The position numbers were made by a program, and so were the translations under genes. Positions 57,758 to 64,000 of a stretch of 64,000 bases of DNA are shown one piece after another. This DNA is from Cercis canadensis (taxonomy: Eukaryota; Streptophyta; Magnoliopsida; Fabales; Fabaceae). Positions within the stretch are counted from its first letter, which is position 1. The number at the start of each line of letters is the position of its first letter. The stretch lies in NCBI GenBank assembly GCA_003255065.1, contig QAOA01003657.1, forward strand, positions 464,407-528,406. Reading direction: 5' to 3'. The notes beneath the pieces are model-generated. The model was not told the origin of the DNA and ran no database searches. It saw only the letters and a program-made list of their open reading frames with translations.

Positions 57758-58214
57758 TGATGTAGTGCAGAAGGAGGGGGAATTCATGGCATAAATGGAA
57801 CACCCAAAGTTGACTAGAAAAGTCAACAATGTCCATTTTTGATAAAAGAGTACACTTTTCCAAGTGAAAATGACCTTCTGAGCAAAATGTGGGACTTCGC
57901 CCCACGCGTCGCGTGATTTTAGCTGCATAGCATGATTTTAGCCAAATTCCATCATTTCAGGGGTCAAAACAGCATTGTCTTGTTTTTAGAGTTATTTTCG
58001 TAATTTTCATTATATATGGACCTTTTCGTAATTTTTGTTATTTCCTGCATTTAGGGTTTTCCATTATATGTGTGTTTGTAGAACCTCTTGGAAGCAAATT
58101 TTTGATTGAATAAACAGTTTAAGAATTTTCTCAACTCTTAGCTTCAACCTCTCGGTATTCTTGGAATCAATGAGTTGTTGAATTTTGTACTGTTCCATCA
58201 TGCATGTTGCATCA
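57758..58214 (+). mobile_element. Solo LTR S2 (457 bp), family not identified, in O integrase
   Basis: TGATGTAGTGCAGAAGG..GTTGCATCA with TGATG/CATCA ends, between two copies of CTAAG (57753-57757 and 58215-58219). It splits the integrase zinc region: CAKCIS lies before it and [17 protein letters not shown] after it. A TATA-like ATTATATATGG lies at about 58007. No coding sequence. The short length suggests a Copia or small Gypsy family, which I cannot name. Confidence 0.85.
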
Positions 58215-58219
58215 CTAAG

Positions 58220-59294
58220 TCTACTACTAAGCCCCATGGATTGTATACCCCTTTACCCATTCCTGAAGTGCCATGGGTTGATGTGTCTATGGACTTTATC
58301 TTAGGTTTACCTCGCTCCAAGTGGGGTCAATATTCTATTTTCTTGGTTGTTGACAGATTTTCCAAGATAGCGTATTTCATTGCTTGCCATAAAACGGATG
58401 ATGCCACCCACATTGCTGATTTGTTCTTCAAGGAAGTGGTTAGATTGCATGGGATACCTCGAAGCATTGTATTTGATCGAGACACGAAGTTCTTAAGCCA
58501 TTTTTGGAGAACTTTGTGGGCAAAGCTGGGCACCAAGTTGCTATTTTCCACCACTTGTCACCCCCAAACGGATGGGAAAATCAAGGTAGTAAACCGAACC
58601 CTATCTATCTTGTTACGTACTGTGGTTAAAAAGAACATTAAGTCTTGGGAAGATTGCTTACCATTTGTTGAGTTCGCTTATAATAGAGCTATGCATTCCA
58701 CTACGGAATGTTCCCCATTTGAGGTAGCTTATGGTTTTAACCCCCTTACCCCATTAGACTTAATCCCATTGCCTATGCAACATTGTGCTAACCTAGATGG
58801 CAGGGAAAAAGGCTGAACAAGTGAAGCAACTTCATGAAAAGGTTAAGTTGCAAATTGAGAAGAGAAATGAACATTTTGCAACAAGTGCCAACAAAGGGCG
58901 GAAAAGAGTCATCTTTGAACCCGACGATTAGGTTTGGCTTCACATGCGAAATGAGCGATTCCCAGTTGAACGATGATCTAAGATACTTCTGAGAGGAGAC
59001 GGCTCCTTCCAAGTAGTAACAAGGGTCAACAACAATGCTTATAAGCTAATGTGAGTGCCACATTTAATGTTTCTGACCTTTCTCTCTTTGATGCAGGAGA
59101 TGATTCAAGGATGAATCCTCCTAAAGAAGAGGGGGATGATGAGAATTATGGCACCTAATCAAGAGACCCATTATCCATGTCTGTGGGTCTGATCATAAGA
59201 GCAAGAGCTAAAAGGATGCAAGGAGCTTTGAACAGCTTGATTGAGAAGATCAAGACTCAAAAAGTAAGTGTGGATGAAGACCAAGGCTTGTGAG
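58220..59294 (+). pseudogene. Integrase core and C-terminus of O
   Basis: Integrase core: [20 protein letters not shown] (first Asp), [18 protein letters not shown] (second Asp), and [18 protein letters not shown], where the expected Thr-Glu is Ile-Lys, so the catalytic Glu is lost. After a frame change near 58800 come REKGTSEATS-like and RAEKSHL remnants, then ATFNVSDLSLFDAGDDSR (59064-59110) and a tail with IIRARAKRMQGALNSLIEKI before TGA at 59292. I see no chromodomain signature. The C-terminal phrases are characteristic of Del/Tekay-type plant elements. Confidence 0.8.
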
Positions 59295-59385
59295 CTTCAT
59301 TTGGACAGAAAAATAAGCTTGCTGAAGACAGGGTAGAATGCCAGGTGCCGCAGCACCCTCATTCAAACTCAGCAACGAGGGGAGG

Positions 59386-59908
59386 CAGTACATTGGGCAC
59401 CGTAGCACCCTATATGTTTTTCAACATAGCGAGTTTTGACCCGAAATGAGTGTTTTAGTTAGTGGCTTCGAGGTTGGACCAACTTTTAGCCATTTTGGTC
59501 CTAATTTAGCAGCAATTTCACTTAGGTTATTAATGTTATCCATTTTGTGATATTTAGCTATTAGTTTGGGCTTATTTAGGTTTTGTTTAAGGCCTTTGGC
59601 CCAATTAGACTTAGAATTAGGTTTGTTTTCTTTTATAAAGGAGCTGATCCTCTTGTGGCAGCAACAACTTTAAGATATTAAAAATCTGAATGAAGAGAGG
59701 ATTTTCCTTCATTGTTCTTTGAGAGAACTTTTAGATCTTATCAAGAACCGACGGTTCTTGTGAAGATCAACCTAGAACTTATTGCTTGCCTTTTATCTTT
59801 CTTGAGCGTGGCATTCATATCCTTCCCCAGATACCTTTGGTTCCTACTTTGGTAAGTGACGGGTCGAGGTCCTCATTTTAGTTCCAAAACTCGATTTAGA
59901 CAGTTCAT
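59386..59908 (+). repeat. 3' LTR of O (left border approximate)
   Basis: From 59689 to 59908 it matches the surviving pieces of the 5' LTR. The left border is set after a purine run (GAGGGGAGG at 59377-59385), the likely polypurine tract. TATAAAG at 59634-59640 is a candidate TATA box. The end is near ..GACAGTTCA (about 59908, give or take ten bases). GC-rich words (GTGCCGCAGCACCC, GGGCACCGTAGCACCC) stand at 59345-59412 around the border. Confidence 0.6.
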
Positions 59909-59909
59909 T

Positions 59910-61344
59910 GGACACTTGGAATCTCTACCTTCAGGTTACCCTATAGGGATTTGCATCAAGATTACCCATGGGGGAAGAAATTGTGATAAAAAGAATTTCA
60001 CGAGGTTCTCAGCAAGGAATCACTTAGTTCAAAAATGAGTTAATGCTCATACTTGAACTCCAACACATGAATCTTGTTTAGCTCATGGGTTGCTGCATTG
60101 ATGGTGTAGAGAGAATGTTAATCTACGAGTATATGTCTAACAAAAGCTTGGACTTTTTTTTTTTTTTTGTGAGGAAGAGAAATATCCTTCTAACTAAAGC
60201 AATAGCCCTACCTTCCCTATAGTTTTTTTTTTTTTTAAATTTATGACTTCTTATTAATATTGACATTCATGTTTCTATTTGGAAGATTTCACTAGAAGCA
60301 AGCTACTAGATTGGAAGAAATATTTCAACATAATTGATGGAATTGCTCAAGGATTGCTTTATCTCCATAAATATTCTCAATTAAGAGTAGTGCACAGAGA
60401 TTTGAAATTTAGTAACATACTTGATGAAAATATGAATCCTTAAATTTCAGATTTTGACATGGCTAGAATTTTCACACAACAACAATCTAAAGTTTATTCT
60501 ACAAAGATTGCTGGGACATTGTGAGTACACCTACGCAGCCAACCATTTCTTATAGCAGATGTTTTCTCATGTATTAAAGACAGCTTATTTTCCATGATGT
60601 TATTCAGAGGTTATATGTCACCTGAATATGCGAGAGATGGAGCTTTCTCTACCAAATAGAGCTTCGGAGTCTTATTGCTCGAAATTGTTTGCGTTAGAAG
60701 AAACAACAGCTTCTGCAATTCCGAATGCCTATTTATTCTAGCAGACATATATGTTCTCCCCGAGTGGTTTGATAATTATTGATTTTGGGCAAGTTATACT
60801 TTACTCTTTGGCTGATTGGATAAAACCAACTTTTCCATGACTAAACCTACTTTTACTAATTTGATAGAAGGTGAGTACAGGAGAAAAAGATGTAAGAGTA
60901 TAGTTGGAACTTTAAATCTTATTGTCTAAAGTTTAAAATGGACGTCATCCAAACTTCAAGTTTGTAAAGTGTAATTTCCCCCTATTATTTTCTTTTCACA
61001 TCTAATATGCTTTATTCTCACATATTCCTCAGGCTTGGGAACTTTGGAAAGAAGGTCAGGGACTTCAATTAGTAGAACCAAATTTAAGAGATTCATGTAT
61101 TAATCAAGATCAAGTATTAAGATGCATTCACATTGGTCTGTTATGTGTAGAAGAAATTGCAGTTGATCGTCCAACAATGTCCGATATTATGCAAATGTTG
61201 ACAAGTGAAAGTGCAGCACTTTCTTTGCGTACAAGACGAGCATTTTACGATGGTAGAAGCACCAATAAGAAATATAGATCTTTTGAACATTCTAAAAGAG
61301 ATTCAGTGAATGTCATGTCCATAATGAGTATCGGTGTAAGATAA
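59910..61344 (+). pseudogene. Receptor-like protein kinase, kinase half, decayed, with introns
   Basis: Exon 1 (about 59910-60158): a poor Gly-rich loop, then LPMGEEIVIKRISRGSQQG (the VAIK-type Lys is present), a stop, FKNELMLI, LQHMNLV, a stop, and [24 protein letters not shown]. Exon 2 (about 60286-60521): [20 protein letters not shown] and [12 protein letters not shown], with a stop after NMNP and DFD in place of the DFG motif. Exon 3 (about 60608-60745): GYMSPEYARDGAFSTK, stop, SFGVLLLEIV. Exon 4 (61033-61344): AWELWKEGQGLQLVEPNLRD and IHIGLLCVEEIAVDRPTMSD, ending in a stop. Intron positions and wording match S-domain (SD1) or cysteine-rich receptor-like kinases of the plasma membrane. 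Three stops plus DFD mean no active kinase. The extracellular and membrane exons are not found. Confidence 0.85.
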
Positions 61345-61899
61345 ATCTTTATGATTTATAGTTGTGGGATATTTCTTTATGTGACCAGGTATTTTTTGTA
61401 AGTACCTGTGGAAAATGATGTAAGGGCAAGGCAATCTGCTTTTAGTTTTGGTTTTGGCTGAAAGCCACTTTGTTCATGGTTTTAAAACCTTGCTTTATTG
61501 TTGTACTTTTGGCAAAATTCTGAGCCATCTAATGAACTAAATCTAATTCAAATGGTTTCCCCTATTATATTTTTAATATAGAAAGATCACCTCTGATAAA
61601 TTTAATGCTTCTTCACTTTTCATGGAGATCTTTCTGCACGCATATATCTAGTTATGAATACTTGTTACATTTAAATCTTCACACATTATCAGCTTGTCAA
61701 CAATTTACGGATGATATTGAGTACGTAATAGAGAGAGTTTTAAATTTAAAATTGGATGTTATGGAATTCTCGCGGTCATCTCTTTGGATCTAATGATCTT
61801 CATGAGTATGTGTCTGATATTCGAATCAAAAACAATGACCGTCTTTCGGCCAAGGAAGCCTAGGAAAAATGTGTTTTATTAGAATTGATGGGTTCAACA
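61345..61899. other. Downstream of the kinase pseudogene, no gene
   Basis: AT-rich. The frame at 61605-61793 (MLLHFSWRSFCTH) has no family signature I recognise. Confidence 0.5.
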
Positions 61900-62038
61900 A
61901 CAAATAATTCATTTGTCCAAGATAAGTTTTGCAAGCATTCATGTTTTTCAATATCTATAGAAGAATGTGTAATTGACTGGCCCACCATATCAGATATTCT
62001 AGTAATGAAGATTTTGCACGTGGTAGGAAAGAACTAAT
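61900..62038 (+). pseudogene. Possible scrap of a second receptor kinase C-terminus
   Basis: In one frame the stretch reads KHSCFSISIEECVIDWPTIS followed by DILVM, resembling the kinase subdomain XI phrase CIHIGLLCVEEIAVDRPTMSDIMQM of the pseudogene 0.8 kb upstream. It is short and diverged, and could be a tandem-duplicate remnant. Confidence 0.35.
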
Positions 62039-64000
62039 TTAACTTAAAAACTTGAGTTTATGAGACTTGGGTCAATTATATATTAAACCTATTTTCTTTT
62101 CTATCTAAAGATTTCTAACAGTTGTATTGGTGGGAACATATATTTAAATAAAGAAAATGATAAACATCTTAATGAATATCCTTGTGAAACTTGCACGGTA
62201 CATGTAATCAAATAAGAAAGGAGTTACATCTGGTTGATTCTCTCTCTTAGTATGATTTGTTGGAGTCCTGTTCAATGTTATTTCTGGTAAAACCACACTT
62301 GTCGAAAAGTAGGCTATTGTCCAATTTATTCTTCTTGAGGAGACTGATGAAGGCAACTTTAGCATTGACTCGAGCGAATCCCTTGGTGCATTTGATATGA
62401 TTCAAAACATATATTTTCAGACACAAAGTTGCCTGATCCAGTGGTCTAAAGGTCTTTAAGTATTTCTACACAAATCAAATGTACATACTATTTTATAATA
62501 TCTGATGTGCACAACATGGTTGTGGAATTTATTTGAATAAAGTTCGGGTGGCTATCACTTGTAGTTGTATCTAGCATGTGATTTGCTTTTCTGGGGCAGC
62601 TATGTTTGTAGCATTAAGACACTTTGTGCTGCCCTTGTGCACTTGTGTTCCATAATCCAAGCTTGCCCAGTAAACGGCTTCCGGCCTAAGATCTTAACCA
62701 AGCAGTGTGGGATATATATTGGCTCAGGTCAGCCAGGCCCCATATTCGAACGCCCAATCCCGATTGGCTCAAGGCAATTAAAGGTTGAACTACATAGCTT
62801 AAAAGGCTATTCCAAATTGTCTAGGTAATCAAACTATTGTTCTTGTATAGTATCACTTAATTTCCCACATATCGAATATGGTACTTGGGGTATAACAACT
62901 ATGACTTAGCCAAAAAGGACAAATTTGTGCTAGATGCTTTGGTGAAATTTTGATTTGGGATATAGAATGATGATTGGAAAACGAAGAAGGCCTAGGGAGG
63001 AAAAAAAAAAAGAAGGAAGAAAACAAAGAATGGAAGCATGACTGACAGACAAATAAAAGAGAAGAGAAGATGTGGGTAAGTGAGAGTGGGTCAATTGGGG
63101 CTTTATGAATTATGAGTCTTTTAATGTTAGCCATTTATTTTGATCTAATCTCTAATCTTAATTAAAAGAAAGAGAACGGCCTTAGTTTCATTATTTTTTG
63201 GGTTATATGAATGGCACGGAGGTGTAAATTACCTAAACACATCAACACTAATTTACATTTAGTGACTTACTACAATGGTTTTCTATGTTTTATATTTTGA
63301 CTAAAAAATTTCATAAAATATCTTCACTTTTAATTTGGGTTCATTGGACGTTACATAATGAAAGATATTTTATCCCCTTTCAAAATTTCACCTCATCCAC
63401 TCTAATTGAAATTTGAACATAAGACCTCCATAATAGAATATCAAATGTTTAACTTTTGGGGTGCTCTAGGGGACATAAAATATCTTCATTAATCGAATAA
63501 AATAATAATAAATATGAAATTAACTTATAGTCTTAATTAAATAAAATAATTAACTAAATCCTATTTTCTCTATCTTATTTTCCCTCCACTTTCTCTGTTT
63601 TTTTCCTTTCCCCTTTCATTATCAGTTCCATCCTTCTCTAACCATATTAAGAATTCTTTTAATATTTTAATAACTAAGTCCTATTTAAGTTGTATCTACT
63701 GCTAGTCGTTATGAATTCTCCTATAATACTTATCTGCAATTGAACTTTTTTTTGAGAAAATTATTCTCAAGTTCTAATCCTTGAGAGAAAAGAAATTCCA
63801 GAGGAAAATATTTTTCAAGCAAGTATTTGTCACCTCTTGTGCAAAATAACCAAACTATCCCTCAACATTATACAATTATTATATTCATACATATAATTAT
63901 TTTATTTAGTATATAGTTATTATTTTCTTTTCTTTTTTTGAGGAAAAAAAGACTATCATTAAAGAATGGGGGACTTTAACTGACCCCATGCAAAAATGGG
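62039..64000. other. AT-rich DNA to the window end, no gene recognised
   Basis: Short frames at 62365-62144 (minus), 62565-62828 (plus) and 63134-62853 (minus) have no known signatures. Homopolymer tracts and low-complexity TC or AT stretches dominate 63500-63960. I see no RNA gene. Confidence 0.5.

Larger units (their letters stand above)
19626..59908 (+). mobile_element. Old Ty3/Gypsy element O (Del/Tekay-like), host of the nest
   Basis: Its pieces are 19626-19761 and 21320-21417 (5' LTR), 21422-23100 (primer site, leader, gag start), 53215-54078 (gag end, protease), 55514-57757 (reverse transcriptase, RNase H, integrase start), 58220-59294 (integrase end) and about 59386-59908 (3' LTR). 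The coding pieces abut in frame with known gag-pol order once the four insertions (S3, N1, S1, S2) and one copy of each target duplication are set aside. The initiator-Met primer site and the C-terminal phrase SATFNVSDLSLFDAGDDSR fit the Del/Tekay branch. Confidence 0.85.

Noticed and set aside
62565..62828. 87-codon frame near the right end
   Set aside because: Ordinary composition but no recognised domain, no splice-consistent neighbours, and no codon signal I can judge by eye.
1..64000. CRISPR array, bacterial operon, tRNA or rRNA genes
   Set aside because: No regularly spaced identical repeats with unique spacers, no tRNA cloverleaf or rRNA core was noticed. Matches to tRNA are only the primer-binding sites of elements.

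Overview
The window is plant nuclear DNA from a flowering plant, most likely a eudicot. It is AT-rich and almost entirely retrotransposon, of lineages found in plants: SIRE-type Copia, Athila-type and Tat/Ogre-type Gypsy, and a Del/Tekay-like Gypsy. The only host gene is a broken, intron-containing receptor-like kinase at the right end. I see no tRNA, rRNA, CRISPR or bacterial-style operon. Species cannot be decided from the sequence. Two single N characters (30319, 47738) mark assembly joins.

Left part (1-19625). A minus-strand Tat/Ogre-like element (E1) shows a gag, an extra upstream ORF with a DUF7745 (plant-mobile-domain-like) region plus coiled coils, a primer-binding site and one 3.06 kb LTR. 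Its gag/pol junction is cut at base 55/56 by the end of a related LTR lying the other way. A 388 bp foldback MITE with a 9 bp target duplication follows (9073-9460). Next is a Copia element (C1, 9674-17516) with a 5 bp target duplication (GAAAG), decayed gag-pol, a third ORF and a 3' LTR that has lost about 940 bp. A minus-strand Copia RNase H scrap and two short tandem arrays fill 18.0-19.6 kb.

Central nest (19626-59908). An old plus-strand Del/Tekay-like Gypsy element (O) is split by four insertions, each with an exact 5 bp target duplication: an LTR in its 5' LTR (S3, CGTTC), a full Athila-like element in gag (N1, 23101-53209, AGAAA), a solo LTR in the protease-RT interval (S1, ATCCT) and a 457 bp solo LTR in integrase (S2, CTAAG). 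N1 (minus strand, env-like ORF present) was then hit twice by one Athila-like family: N3 (26219-32404, AGCTG, a deletion derivative) in the env-like ORF, and N2 (39409-50240, TGGTG, nearly complete gag-pol) between gag and protease. The order is therefore O, then N1, then N2 and N3. S1 belongs to the N2/N3 family, and S3 is related to the N1 LTR.

Right part (59910-64000). Directly after the O 3' LTR come decayed exons of an S-domain/cysteine-rich-type receptor-like kinase from about subdomain I to the C-terminus. The extracellular half is not recognisable elsewhere in the window. The remainder is AT-rich DNA with one further kinase-like scrap.

I do not see a new multi-gene system. The most interesting signal is regulatory: related LTRs (S3 and N1) carry, at the matching place in U3, dense arrays of GC-rich palindromic words that differ between them (ACACGG/CCGTGT in S3, AGCGCT/GCGCTGG in N1). 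A further N1-type array lies inside N1 between pol and the env-like ORF. Element names E0, E1, C1, O, N1, N2, N3, S1, S2, S3 are labels used only here.
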